NCBI RefSeq assembly: GCF_000737195.2
Contig: NZ_JALM01000060.1
Location: 1-39,427 of the forward strand
Direction of reading: 5' to 3'
From: Sciscionella sediminilitoris
Lineage (GTDB): Bacteria > Actinomycetota > Actinomycetes > Mycobacteriales > Pseudonocardiaceae
Length of the DNA: 39,427 bases
Positions 24,386 through 33,814 of the stretch are shown one piece after another; the first letter of the stretch is position 1, and the number at the start of each line of letters is the position of its first letter. A model generated the notes under the pieces. That model did not search any database. It had not been told where the DNA came from and worked only from the letters and a program-made list of their open reading frames with translations. A program made the translations under genes and the position numbers.

Positions 24386-26035
24386 ATGGACCGTGCCGTT
24401 ATCGACGCCCTTTTCCCCTCGGATCTGCCCGAGCCCGAATACTGGGAACAGCGCTACCCGGCGCGTGAACTCCCCGAGGGCGCACTGGTCACCCGGTTCG
24501 GTCCCTCGCCGACCGGCTTCGTGCACATCGGCGGCGTCTACGTGGCGAACGTGGACGCCGACCTCGCGCGCCGCTCCGGTGGCCGCTACCTGGTGCGGGT
24601 GGAAGACACCGACCAGTCCCGCGAGGTCGCGGGCGCGCTCGACCAGTTCGGCCGTGCCTTCGACTACTTCGACCTGCGCGCCGATGAGGACAGCGAGCAG
24701 GGCGGCGACTACGGCCCCTACCGGCAGTCCGAGCGGGAGCGGATCTACCTCAGCTACGTGCGCGAGCTGCTCCGCGCGGGCAAGGCCTACCTGGACTTCG
24801 CCACCAAGGAGGAGCTGGCCGAGATCACCGCGAAGCAGCAGGCGGTGAAGCTGCCCACCGGCTACTACGGATCCTGGGCGATCTGGCGGGACGCCGACCC
24901 GGCGGCGGTCCAGGCCAAGCTGGACGCCGGCGAGCCCTATGTGGTGCGGTTCCGCGCCCCGGACGACACCGGAGAACGCATCCGGTTCACCGACGCGATC
25001 CGCGGCACGCTGGAGCACGAGGCGAACCGCAACGACGTGGTGATCCTGAAGAGCTCCGAGCAGTCGCCGCGGCTGCCCACCTACCACTTCGCGCACGCGG
25101 TGGACGACCACCTGATGCGGGTGAACCTGGTGGTGCGCGGGGACGAGTGGATCTCCTCGGTACCGGTGCACCTGCAGCTGTTCGAGGCGCTCGGCTTCGA
25201 GCAGGTCCGCTACGCGCACATCGCCCCGCTGCTCAAGCAGGAGAACGGGAACAAGCGCAAGCTGTCCAAGCGCAAGGACCCGGAGGCCTCGGTCGACTTC
25301 TACTTCGAGTCCGGTTACCCGGCCAAGGCGGTGCTGTACTACCTGCGCGGCCTCGCCAACGGACGGCTGGCCGAGCTGCCGCTGGACGAGGCGATGGCCG
25401 AACCGCTGCGGCTGGACGAGTTCGGGGCGGCGGGCGCGCTGGTGGACCTGGTCAAGCTGGACGACATCTCCGCCGACCACATCGCCACGCTCACCGGGCC
25501 GGAGATCCTGGACGCGGTCAAGGCCTGGGCCGCCGAATTCGACACCGAGCTCGCCACGACCCTGGACACGGAACGCGAACTGGCCCTCGGCGCGCTCTCG
25601 GTGGAACGCGAGGGCGTGCAGAACCCGCGCAAGGACCTGAAGAAGTGGAGCGAGTTCCGCGCGGTCTACGGGTTCTTCTTCCCCGAACTGTTCACCCCGC
25701 TTTCCGGGGCCACCGACGAGCGGGTCGCCCCGCTCGCCGTGGATCCCGCGCTGGTGCGCACGATGATCACCGAATTCCTCGAGGGCTACGAGCACCACGA
25801 GGACACCGACGAGTGGTTCGGCCAGATCCGCGCGCTCGCCGCGAAGCACGGGTTCGCGCGCAACGCCAAGGAGTACAAGAAGGACCCGGACGCCTACCCG
25901 GGTTCCATCCGGGAGTGCGCGCAGCTGTTCCGGGTGGCGATCACCGGTTCCACCCGCAGCCCCGACCTGCACTCCATCACCCGGGTGCTCGGCCGCGAGG
26001 AGACGGTGCGCCGGATCGGCGCGCTGGCCAGCTGA
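24386..26035 (+). CDS. gltX: Glutamate--tRNA ligase family protein (non-standard, long form)
   Basis: A 549-residue class I synthetase. The HIGH-type motif is FGPSPTGFVHIGG (His47), the VEDTDQ motif follows, and the KMSKS equivalent is KLSKR (292-296) in a Lys/Arg-rich loop. The anticodon-binding helical region extends to the end. The 30-residue N-terminal extension before the Rossmann fold, the YYGSWAIWRD insert and the DPEASVDFYFESGYPAKAVL block resemble the long GluRS seen in clostridia rather than the roughly 490-residue actinobacterial GltX. It probably charges tRNA-Glu, perhaps as a second enzyme. Expression seems leaderless, with a CRP-type site in the promoter. Confidence 0.88.
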   Translation: MDRAVIDALFPSDLPEPEYWEQRYPARELPEGALVTRFGPSPTGFVHIGGVYVANVDADLARRSGGRYLVRVEDTDQSREVAGALDQFGRAFDYFDLRADEDSEQGGDYGPYRQSERERIYLSYVRELLRAGKAYLDFATKEELAEITAKQQAVKLPTGYYGSWAIWRDADPAAVQAKLDAGEPYVVRFRAPDDTGERIRFTDAIRGTLEHEANRNDVVILKSSEQSPRLPTYHFAHAVDDHLMRVNLVVRGDEWISSVPVHLQLFEALGFEQVRYAHIAPLLKQENGNKRKLSKRKDPEASVDFYFESGYPAKAVLYYLRGLANGRLAELPLDEAMAEPLRLDEFGAAGALVDLVKLDDISADHIATLTGPEILDAVKAWAAEFDTELATTLDTERELALGALSVEREGVQNPRKDLKKWSEFRAVYGFFFPELFTPLSGATDERVAPLAVDPALVRTMITEFLEGYEHHEDTDEWFGQIRALAAKHGFARNAKEYKKDPDAYPGSIRECAQLFRVAITGSTRSPDLHSITRVLGREETVRRIGALAS

Positions 26036-26054
26036 GCGGCACAGTGCTTCCATG

Positions 26055-26072
26055 GGGTCGAGGACACGACCC
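26055..26072 (+). promoter_or_regulatory. Hairpin between gltX and P5C dehydrogenase gene
   Basis: GGGTCG-AGGACA-CGACCC forms a six-pair stem in the 48-base gap, directly before the TTGGAGG ribosome-binding site of the next gene. There is no T-tract. It could mark an mRNA processing or weak attenuation point, or have no role. Confidence 0.35.
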
Positions 26073-26083
26073 TTGGAGGCACG

Positions 26084-27712
<1,629 letters not shown>

Positions 27713-27724
27713 GGGCGCCGCCGT

Positions 27725-28387
27725 TCAGCGCCGCAAAGCCTTGCGGGCCAGCCAGTTGCCGAGGAACTGGGCAGCCTGCACGAGCACGATGATGGTGACC
27801 ACGGCGATCCCGGTGACCACCCAGTTGAACCGGTGGTATCCGTAGGTGATCGCGAAATCGCCGAGGCCGCCCGCCCCGACCGCGCCCGCGACCGCGGTCA
27901 TGTCCACCACCGCGACGAAGATGAAGGTATAGCCCAGGATCAGCGGGCCGAGCGCCTCGGGCACGAGCAGGGTGCGGATGATCCGCATCGGGCTCGCCCC
28001 CATCGCCCGCGCGGCCTCGATCACACCGGGGTCGATGGTCACCAGGTTCTGCTCCACGATCCGGGAGATCCCGAAGATCGCGGCCAGGATCAGCGCGAAG
28101 GTGGCCGCCGTGGTGCCGAGCTGGGTGCCGACCACGGCGATGGTCAACGGGCCGATCGCGGTGATGAAGATGATGAACGGGATCGGCCGGATGATGTTCA
28201 CCAGCACGTTCAGCACGGTGAACACCACGCGGTTGGCCAGCAGCCCGCCGCGCCGGGTGGTGTAGAGCAGGATGCCGAGCACCAGCCCGAGCAGCCCGCC
28301 GATGAGCATCGTGACGAGCACCATCCACAGGGTCTGTCCGATGGCGGTCAGGAAGGTCGGGCCGAGTGTGCCCCAGTCGGCGTTCAT
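27725..28387 (-). CDS. metI: Methionine ABC importer permease
   Basis: A 220-residue inner-membrane protein with five to six membrane segments. It has the MetI signatures WMVLVTMLIGGLLGLVLGILL, IRPIPFIIFITAIGP and the ATPase-coupling loop EAARAMGASPMRIIRTLLVPEALGP. It pairs with the MetN ATPase; its ATG overlaps the metN stop by 4 bases. It ends 12 bases from the convergent pruA stop, with no obvious terminator in the gap. Confidence 0.95.
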   Translation of the reverse strand: MNADWGTLGPTFLTAIGQTLWMVLVTMLIGGLLGLVLGILLYTTRRGGLLANRVVFTVLNVLVNIIRPIPFIIFITAIGPLTIAVVGTQLGTTAATFALILAAIFGISRIVEQNLVTIDPGVIEAARAMGASPMRIIRTLLVPEALGPLILGYTFIFVAVVDMTAVAGAVGAGGLGDFAITYGYHRFNWVVTGIAVVTIIVLVQAAQFLGNWLARKALRR

Positions 28388-29409
28388 GCGGACAGTTCCT
28401 CGATCTCGGTCGTCGTTGCCAGTTCGGCGATCAGCGCGTCCACATCGGCGTCCGCGCCACGCAGTTCGAGGGTGAGCCCGCCGAGCGAGCGCCCGCCGAA
28501 GGCCTGGATGCCGCCGTAGACGATGTCGAAGCGGACGTTGTGCCTGCCGACGGCCTCGGAGAGCACGCTGCCGAGTTCATCGCCCTCCCGAACCCGCGCG
28601 GTGACCAGTCTTCCGGTGTGCCGCTCGCGGATGCGTTCCAGATCGATGCCCTCGGGCTGATCGCGCAGCACGGTCTCCACGAACCGGCGGGTGGTCGTGC
28701 TCCGCGGCCGGGAGAACACGTCGAACACCGGACCGGTCTCCACGAGCCTGCCCGCGTCGAGCACCGCCACGCTGTCCGCGATCTCGCGCACCACGTCCAT
28801 CTCGTGCGTGATCACCACGATGGTCACGCCCAGTTCGGCGTTGACCCGTTTCAGCAGCCGCAGCACATCCCCGGTGGTCTCCGGATCCAGCGCGCTGGTG
28901 GACTCGTCGGCGAGCAGGATCTTCGGATTGGTGGCCAGCGCCCGCGCGATGCCGACGCGCTGTTTCTGCCCGCCGGAGAGCTGATCGGGATAATGCCATG
29001 CCTTGTCCACGATGCCGACGAAGTTCAGCAGTTCCTCGATGCGGTCGCGGCGGCGCTGCTTGTCCCAGCCCGCGATCCGCAGCGCGTAGTCCACATTGCC
29101 GAAAACGGTGCGCGAGCGCAGCAGGTTGAATTGCTGGAACACCATGCCGATCCCCGCGCGCAGGGTGCGCAGTTCGCGCTCGCGCATTCCGGCGACGTTC
29201 GCACCGTCCACGATGAGTTCCCCGGACGTGACCGGTTCGAGCGCGTTGATCAACCGGACCAGGGTGCTCTTGCCCGCCCCGGAATACCCGATGACGCCGA
29301 ATATCTCGCCGGATTCGATGCGCAGGTCGATGTTCTCCAGCGCGGTGACCGGGGTCGAGGATTCGGTGAACGTCTTGGTGACGTTCCTGAATTCGATGAT
29401 GGGTGCCAC
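28384..29409 (-). CDS. metN: Methionine ABC importer ATPase
   Basis: A 341-residue ATPase. It has Walker A GYSGAGKST (41-49), signature LSGGQKQR, Walker B ILLADESTSALD and switch His in VITHEMD. A C-terminal NIL/C2 domain (about 265-341) carries TARVREGDELGSVLSEAV and GGIQAFGGRSLGGLTLELRG; in MetN this domain binds methionine and shuts transport when the cell is replete. The gene is 10 bases behind metQ, so metQ-metN-metI is one operon. Confidence 0.96.
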   Translation of the reverse strand: MAPIIEFRNVTKTFTESSTPVTALENIDLRIESGEIFGVIGYSGAGKSTLVRLINALEPVTSGELIVDGANVAGMRERELRTLRAGIGMVFQQFNLLRSRTVFGNVDYALRIAGWDKQRRRDRIEELLNFVGIVDKAWHYPDQLSGGQKQRVGIARALATNPKILLADESTSALDPETTGDVLRLLKRVNAELGVTIVVITHEMDVVREIADSVAVLDAGRLVETGPVFDVFSRPRSTTTRRFVETVLRDQPEGIDLERIRERHTGRLVTARVREGDELGSVLSEAVGRHNVRFDIVYGGIQAFGGRSLGGLTLELRGADADVDALIAELATTTEIEELSA

Positions 29410-29419
29410 GGAATCTCTC

Positions 29420-30361
29420 TCAGTGATTGTTCTGGCGCAGTACGCCTTCGACGCGGTTCATGATCCGCACCAGATCGGCTCGCGGGCGCCGCACGTCCAG
29501 CTGGGTTCCCTTGGACTCCCGCTGGGTTTCCGCGACCACTGCCCGGTCGTGGTAGATCTCCCCGAGCGTGCGGAACACCGGATTGTCCTTGTCCTGTTCC
29601 CGCGCGACGAGCACGTTGATGTACGGCTCGGCGTTCTTGCTCTTGGGATCATCACTGAACAGTGCCTTGGTCGGATCCAGGTCCGCGTCGAGGGCGAAGT
29701 TGTTGTTGGCCACCGCGGCGTCCACCGAGGGCAGCGAGGTCACCGTCTGCGCCGCGTCCACCGGGGTCACGGTGACCTTGGACGCGGACCGGTCGATGTC
29801 CGCGGGCGTGGAGGTCGCGTTTCCCCCACCGCGCAGGGTGATCAGCTTCGCCGACTGGAGCAGCAGCAGGGCCCGCGCCTGGTTCGTCGGATCGTTGGGG
29901 ATCGCGATGGTGCCGCCCGCGGGGATCTGCGCGAGATCGGTGTGCTTCTTGGAGTACAGCGAGAGCGGCACGATGTACGTTGAGGCAACCGGGGTGAGGT
30001 TGTCCTGTTTGGACACGTTGTAGTTCGCCAGGAACAGCAGGTGCTGGAACGAGTTCAGGTCGATCTGCCCCTGTGAGAGTGCCGGATTGGCCTGGGTGTA
30101 GTCGCTGAAGTTGACCAGCTGGACGGTGATCCCCTTGTCCGCGGCCAGTTTCGTGAACGGTTTCCAGTATTCCGAGCTCGCGTCCGCCACCCCGATCCGC
30201 ACGGTCTTGTCGTCCGCATCACCGGAGGCGGGCAGCATCGCGTTCGCGATCAGGAAGATCACCCCGGCGAGCACGATGACGGTGGTGGCGGTGGCGCCGA
30301 AGAGAAAACCCTTGCGCTTGCGCGGTTTGGGCGGCAGCGGCACGAGCTCGCCATCGGGCAT
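29420..30361 (-). CDS. metQ: Methionine-binding protein MetQ/NlpA family, membrane-anchored form
   Basis: A 313-residue binding protein from ATG 30361, preceded by GAGAGGA. Instead of a lipoprotein signal it has a cytoplasmic Pro/Lys/Arg tail (PPKPRKRKG) and an uncleaved hydrophobic segment TTVIVLAGVIFLIANAML without any Cys near its end, so it should be anchored by a transmembrane helix. The NlpA domain begins KTVRIGVADASSEYWKPF and includes NFSDYTQANPALSQGQIDLN, the ligand pocket TIAIPNDPTNQARALLLLQ and VDAAVANNNFALDADL. It is followed by metN and metI. D- or L-methionine is the expected ligand by operon context. Confidence 0.93.
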   Translation of the reverse strand: MPDGELVPLPPKPRKRKGFLFGATATTVIVLAGVIFLIANAMLPASGDADDKTVRIGVADASSEYWKPFTKLAADKGITVQLVNFSDYTQANPALSQGQIDLNSFQHLLFLANYNVSKQDNLTPVASTYIVPLSLYSKKHTDLAQIPAGGTIAIPNDPTNQARALLLLQSAKLITLRGGGNATSTPADIDRSASKVTVTPVDAAQTVTSLPSVDAAVANNNFALDADLDPTKALFSDDPKSKNAEPYINVLVAREQDKDNPVFRTLGEIYHDRAVVAETQRESKGTQLDVRRPRADLVRIMNRVEGVLRQNNH

Positions 30362-30412
30362 GGGAATCCTCTCGAAACAAGACCGGCAGGGGGACGCGCG
30401 GCAACCATGCCC

Positions 30413-30453
30413 GCGCCAGGACGATTCTGGCGCAGTTCCCGCGCGCGCGGGAA
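30413..30453 (-). promoter_or_regulatory. Tandem hairpins in the metQ upstream region
   Basis: GCGCCAG/CTGGCGC (30413-30433) and the perfect 18-base palindrome TTCCCGCGCGCGCGGGAA (30436-30453) lie 52-92 bases before the metQ ATG. If transcribed they give two adjacent stable stems. No known SAM aptamer consensus could be fitted. Alternatives are a bidirectional terminator or protein operator between metQ and the divergent padR operon. Confidence 0.45.
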
Positions 30454-30585
30454 ATCGTTCCCCATCCTGGGACGGTTCGCCGCGGTGGTCGCCGCTGCCG
30501 TAGTGCGTAGCCGACACAGTACGTTCCGTTCACCTGCCCGGCAACCGCACACGGCACACTTGCGCGATCGGTATTCAGCGCTACT

Positions 30586-30601
30586 ATGTACTGGTACTCA
30601 T
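30586..30601 (+). promoter_or_regulatory. Candidate PadR operator
   Basis: ATGT-ACTGGTAC-TCAT agrees with the PadR consensus ATGT-N8-ACAT at 7 of 8 fixed positions. It lies 28-44 bases before the padR-family GTG start, in a locally AT-richer stretch where the promoter is expected. Autorepression of the operon is the natural reading. Confidence 0.55.
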
Positions 30602-30629
30602 TGACACTGACTAGCTGGAGGGCGCATCC

Positions 30630-30959
30630 GTGGCCAGGCAGATGACGGAGATGCTCAAGGGTGTGCTGGAGGGCATCGTGCTGGCGATCCTGTCCGGCCG
30701 CCCCGCGTACGGCTACGAGATCACCGCGTGGCTGCGCGATCAGGGCTTCGCCGATATCGCCGAGGGCACCGTGTACGCGCTCCTGGTCCGGTTCGAACGG
30801 CGCGGCCTCGTGGATGTGGAGAAGGTCGCCTCGGAGAAAGGGCCACCGCGCAAGGTGTTCTCCCTCAACACCGCGGGCCGGGACTATCTCGAGGAATTCT
30901 GGAAGACCTGGGGCTTTCTCAGCGAACGTCTCGAACAGCTCCGCCGAGGAGGAAAATGA
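30630..30959 (+). CDS. PadR-family transcriptional regulator
   Basis: A 109-residue winged-helix repressor of the short PadR-s2 type. The DNA-binding part spans LEGIVLAILSGRPAYGYEIT to IAEGTVYALLVRFERRGLV, the wing is KGPPRKVFSLNTAGRDYL, and one C-terminal helix serves dimerisation. Such proteins usually repress a neighbouring membrane-transport operon and release DNA on binding a hydrophobic drug. GTG start with GGAGGG 7 bases before it. Its TGA overlaps the ATG of the DUF1048 gene, so the four genes to 32879 form one operon. Confidence 0.94.
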   Translation: MARQMTEMLKGVLEGIVLAILSGRPAYGYEITAWLRDQGFADIAEGTVYALLVRFERRGLVDVEKVASEKGPPRKVFSLNTAGRDYLEEFWKTWGFLSERLEQLRRGGK

Positions 30960-31321
30960 TGGGCAATATTCTGGAGAAGGTCGTCGGCGATTTCGGCGGC
31001 AAGCGCCGGTGGTGGGATTACAAGGCGCGGATCAAGGCACTGCCCGCGAACTATCGCGCCTCGGCCGAGGCGCTGGAACGGTACCTGATGTACTTCGGTT
31101 CCTCGAAAAGCGATTCCCTGATGACCATGTTCGAGGATCTCGCCGATCTGCTCGAGCAGGCGGCCGCGGACGAAATCCCGATCCGCGAGGCGCTCGGCGA
31201 CGACCCGGTGGTCTTCGCCGAGGAATTCCTGGCGAACTACCCCGTCAGCGAATGGATCGGCAGAGAGCAGAAGCGGCTCGGCGAGGCCATCGCGCGGGCC
31301 GCGGAGCAGGAATCCCGATGA
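30956..31321 (+). CDS. DUF1048 family protein
   Basis: A 121-residue helical protein from ATG 30956, which overlaps the padR stop and has GAGGAGG before it. Typical family features are DYKARIKALPANYRASAEAL, SLMTMFEDLADLLEQAAADE, and FAEEFLANYPVSEWIGREQKR near the end. DUF1048 proteins are commonly found next to PadR regulators and ABC exporters. Their biochemical role is unknown; a helper or co-regulator of the exporter is a guess. The ATG of the ATPase gene overlaps its stop. Confidence 0.9.
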   Translation: MMGNILEKVVGDFGGKRRWWDYKARIKALPANYRASAEALERYLMYFGSSKSDSLMTMFEDLADLLEQAAADEIPIREALGDDPVVFAEEFLANYPVSEWIGREQKRLGEAIARAAEQESR

Positions 31322-32106
31322 GCACGCCACCGGCCGTCGAACCCGCGATCCGGGTGGAGGGACTGGAGAAGTCGTACCAGGATCTGCACGTGCTGCGCGG
31401 GGTGGACTTCGAGGTGGCCCGGGGCAGCATCTTCGCCCTGCTCGGCTCGAACGGGGCCGGAAAGACCACGATCGTGCGAATTCTGTGCACCTTGCTCAAA
31501 GCCGACGCTGGGACGGCGAGCGTGGACGGCAGGGATGTCGCCACCCAGGCAGCGCGGGTGCGGGAGTCCTTCAGCCTCACCGGACAGTTCGCTGCCGTGG
31601 ACGAGATCCTGAGCGGTCGGGAGAACCTGGTGCTGGTCGCGAAACTGCGCCACCGCGAGGATCCGGTGGCGATCGCGAACGATCTGCTGGAGCGTTTCTC
31701 GCTGACCGAGGCGGCGAACCGCAAGGTCGCCACGTATTCGGGAGGCATGCGCCGCCGCCTGGACATCGCGATGAGCCTGATCGGGGATCCGCCGGTGATC
31801 TTCCTGGACGAACCGACGACCGGGCTCGATCCCGAAGCCCGCATCGAGGTGTGGGACGCGGTGCGGGACCTGGCCAGGCGCGGCACCACGGTATTGCTGA
31901 CGACCCAGTACCTCGAGGAGGCCGAGCAACTCGCCGACCGGATCGCGATCCTGCACAAGGGGCGGATCATCGTCGACGGAACGCTGGCCGAACTCAAACA
32001 GCTGCTGCCCCCGGCGAAGGTCGAGTACGTCGAGAAGCAGCCGAGCCTGGAAGACGTGTTCTTCGCCATCGTCGGCGAGGACCGGGACACCACGGCGCAC
32101 ACCTGA
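31318..32106 (+). CDS. ABC exporter ATPase (DrrA family)
   Basis: A 262-residue ATPase. It has Walker A LLGSNGAGKTT, Q-loop FSLTGQFAAVDEILSGREN, signature YSGGMRRRLDIAMSL, Walker B VIFLDEPTTGLD, and a switch position reading TTQYLEEAE, where Gln replaces the usual His as in DrrA-type drug exporters. The short C-terminal tail contains PSLEDVFFAIVG, conserved in antibiotic-resistance ATPases. It powers the permease encoded next. The ATG overlaps the DUF1048 stop. Confidence 0.94.
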   Translation: MSTPPAVEPAIRVEGLEKSYQDLHVLRGVDFEVARGSIFALLGSNGAGKTTIVRILCTLLKADAGTASVDGRDVATQAARVRESFSLTGQFAAVDEILSGRENLVLVAKLRHREDPVAIANDLLERFSLTEAANRKVATYSGGMRRRLDIAMSLIGDPPVIFLDEPTTGLDPEARIEVWDAVRDLARRGTTVLLTTQYLEEAEQLADRIAILHKGRIIVDGTLAELKQLLPPAKVEYVEKQPSLEDVFFAIVGEDRDTTAHT

Positions 32107-32117
32107 GGAATCCCGCC

Positions 32118-32879
32118 ATGCATCCGCATTTCTTCGGCGACACCGCCGTGCTGCTCGGCCGTTCCCTGCGGCACATCACGCGCAGCATGGACACCATCAT
32201 CACCACCGCGATCATGCCGATCGCGTTCCTGCTGCTGTTCGTCTACGTGTTCGGCGGCGCGATCGATCACGGATCGGGCGACTACACGAGCTACCTGTTG
32301 CCCGGGATCCTGCTCATCACGATCGCCTCGGGCATTTCCTACACCGCGTTCCGGCTCTTCACGGACATGAAGAACGGGATCTTCGAACGATTCCAGTCCA
32401 TGCCGATCGCGCGCTCCTCGGTGCTCTGGGCGCACGTGCTGACCTCGCTGGTGGCCAACCTGATCTCGCTCGTGGTGGTCACCGGTATCGCGCTGCTCAT
32501 GGGTTTCCGTTCGGGCGCGGGCGTGCTCTCCTGGCTCGCGATCCTCGGCATTCTGGTCCTGTTCACCCTGGCGCTGACCTGGCTGGCCGTCATTCCCGGG
32601 CTGTCGGCCAAAACCGTGGACGGCGCGAGCGCCTTCTCCTACCCGCTCATCTTCCTGCCGTTCCTCAGCTCCGCGTTCGTACCGACCGCGTCCATGCCCG
32701 GCCCGGTGCGCGCCTTCGCCGAGCACCAGCCGGTCACCTCGATCGTCAACGTGCTGCGCGAGCTGATCACCCAGCGACCGGTGAGCGCCGACCTCTGGCT
32801 CGCCCTCGCCTGGTGCTTCGGCCTGCTGCTGCTCGCCTACGCCTGCGCCATGCTGATCTACCGCCGCAAGATCAGCTAG
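32118..32879 (+). CDS. ABC-2 type exporter permease (DrrB-like)
   Basis: A 253-residue membrane protein with six predicted segments, starting DTIITTAIMPIAFLLLFVYVFGGAI. The coupling region DMKNGIFERFQSMPIARSS is typical of ABC-2 permeases, and the block PLIFLPFLSSAFVPTASMPGPVRAFAEHQPVT is typical of the DrrB group. With the DrrA-like ATPase it should export a hydrophobic compound such as a polyketide or other drug. It lies 11 bases after the ATPase stop and converges with the second RpiR gene (6-base gap). Confidence 0.94.
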   Translation: MHPHFFGDTAVLLGRSLRHITRSMDTIITTAIMPIAFLLLFVYVFGGAIDHGSGDYTSYLLPGILLITIASGISYTAFRLFTDMKNGIFERFQSMPIARSSVLWAHVLTSLVANLISLVVVTGIALLMGFRSGAGVLSWLAILGILVLFTLALTWLAVIPGLSAKTVDGASAFSYPLIFLPFLSSAFVPTASMPGPVRAFAEHQPVTSIVNVLRELITQRPVSADLWLALAWCFGLLLLAYACAMLIYRRKIS

Positions 32880-32885
32880 GACAAT

Positions 32886-33770
32886 TCAACGGCGGCGGCG
32901 TTTCTGGCGGTCGATGCTGCCCGGCGCCAGCTGTTCGCGAAACCGGGTCAGCAGTTCCGAGGTCTGTTCGGCGCGCTGTTCGTCCCGGGCGGCCAGCGCC
33001 AGCAGCACGGCATCGGTGACGGTGAGCGCGGCGAGGCATTCGCTGGTGCCGCCGGCGGGTGCGTGCGCGGCTTCGAGGCAGACCCGGACCCGGTCCCGCA
33101 GCACGGGAGCGAGCGCGTCGGTGACGAGCACGACGTCCGCGCCGACCTCTCCGGCGCGATCGAGGAGCACCTCGCATTCGTTGAGCAGCCTGCCGGGGGC
33201 GTAGAGCACGACGCAGCTGTCCCCGGTGACCGCGAGCAGTTCGTCGGCGAGCAGGAATCCGGCCTGGGAACCGTCCTGGGCGCGCAGGCCGAGCCGGTTG
33301 AGCCGTTTGACGAGGTACTGCGCGGAAAGGGCGGAGAGGCCGACCCCGAAGGCGAACACCTCGCGCGCGCCCGCGATGGCCTCCACCGCCTCGGTCAGCT
33401 GCTCCGCGGTGACCATTCGCCTGGTCTCGGCGAGCCGTTCGGTGGCATCGGCGAACACATAGCGCAGGGTTGCCTCGTGATCGCTTCCGGTGTGCTCGAT
33501 GCGCTGGCGCAGCCGCACCGAGGGGCGCACCTCGTCCACCAGTGAGCGGCCGAGCTGTTGTTTGAGCTCGGGGAGCCCGGAGTAGCCGAGCGTCCGCGCG
33601 GTCCGCACCACGGTGGCATCGCTGGTCCCGGTCAGTTTGCCGAGCTGTTCGGCGGTCGCGAACAGCGCATCGTGTGCGTGTTCGCGCAGATAACCGACCA
33701 CCCGCTGCTCCGCGGGCGAGAGCGCATCGCCGCGCTGGTTGGCCCGCTCGGTGAACGACATCTCCGTCAT
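32886..33770 (-). CDS. MurR/RpiR-family regulator with degenerate SIS domain
   Basis: About 294 residues from ATG 33770. The N-terminal HTH_6 domain includes LSPAEQRVVGYLREHAHDAL and TSDATVVRTARTLGYSGLPE (residues 17-70). The C-terminal SIS domain (about 120-260) keeps VFAFGVGLSALSAQYLVKRL but reads YAPGRLLNECE where sugar-phosphate-binding SIS domains have SxSGxTxE, so a different ligand or none is likely. An upstream extension of the frame runs through the neighbouring gene and is not coding. It lies 44 bases behind the erythromycin-esterase-like gene. Confidence 0.88.
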   Translation of the reverse strand: MTEMSFTERANQRGDALSPAEQRVVGYLREHAHDALFATAEQLGKLTGTSDATVVRTARTLGYSGLPELKQQLGRSLVDEVRPSVRLRQRIEHTGSDHEATLRYVFADATERLAETRRMVTAEQLTEAVEAIAGAREVFAFGVGLSALSAQYLVKRLNRLGLRAQDGSQAGFLLADELLAVTGDSCVVLYAPGRLLNECEVLLDRAGEVGADVVLVTDALAPVLRDRVRVCLEAAHAPAGGTSECLAALTVTDAVLLALAARDEQRAEQTSELLTRFREQLAPGSIDRQKRRRR

Positions 33771-33785
33771 AGGCGAATCGTAGAT

Positions 33786-33803
33786 GACAGGTCTCGCCCT
33801 GTC
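33786..33803. promoter_or_regulatory. Inverted repeat upstream of the second RpiR gene
   Basis: GACAGG-TCTCGC-CCTGTC is a perfect repeat with six-base arms in the 44-base gap before the RpiR ATG. The arms could be an autoregulatory operator, or a weak stem in a read-through mRNA. Confidence 0.4.
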
Positions 33804-33814
33804 TGTCGCCACGA

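Noticed and set aside
26055-26072. Terminator between gltX and pruA
   Set aside because: The stem is short and lacks a T-tract, so termination is not supported; listed only as a hairpin.
30362-30560. SAM riboswitch before metQ
   Set aside because: A GGCAACC word occurs, but on the plus strand, opposite to the metQ transcript, and no other conserved SAM aptamer block could be placed.
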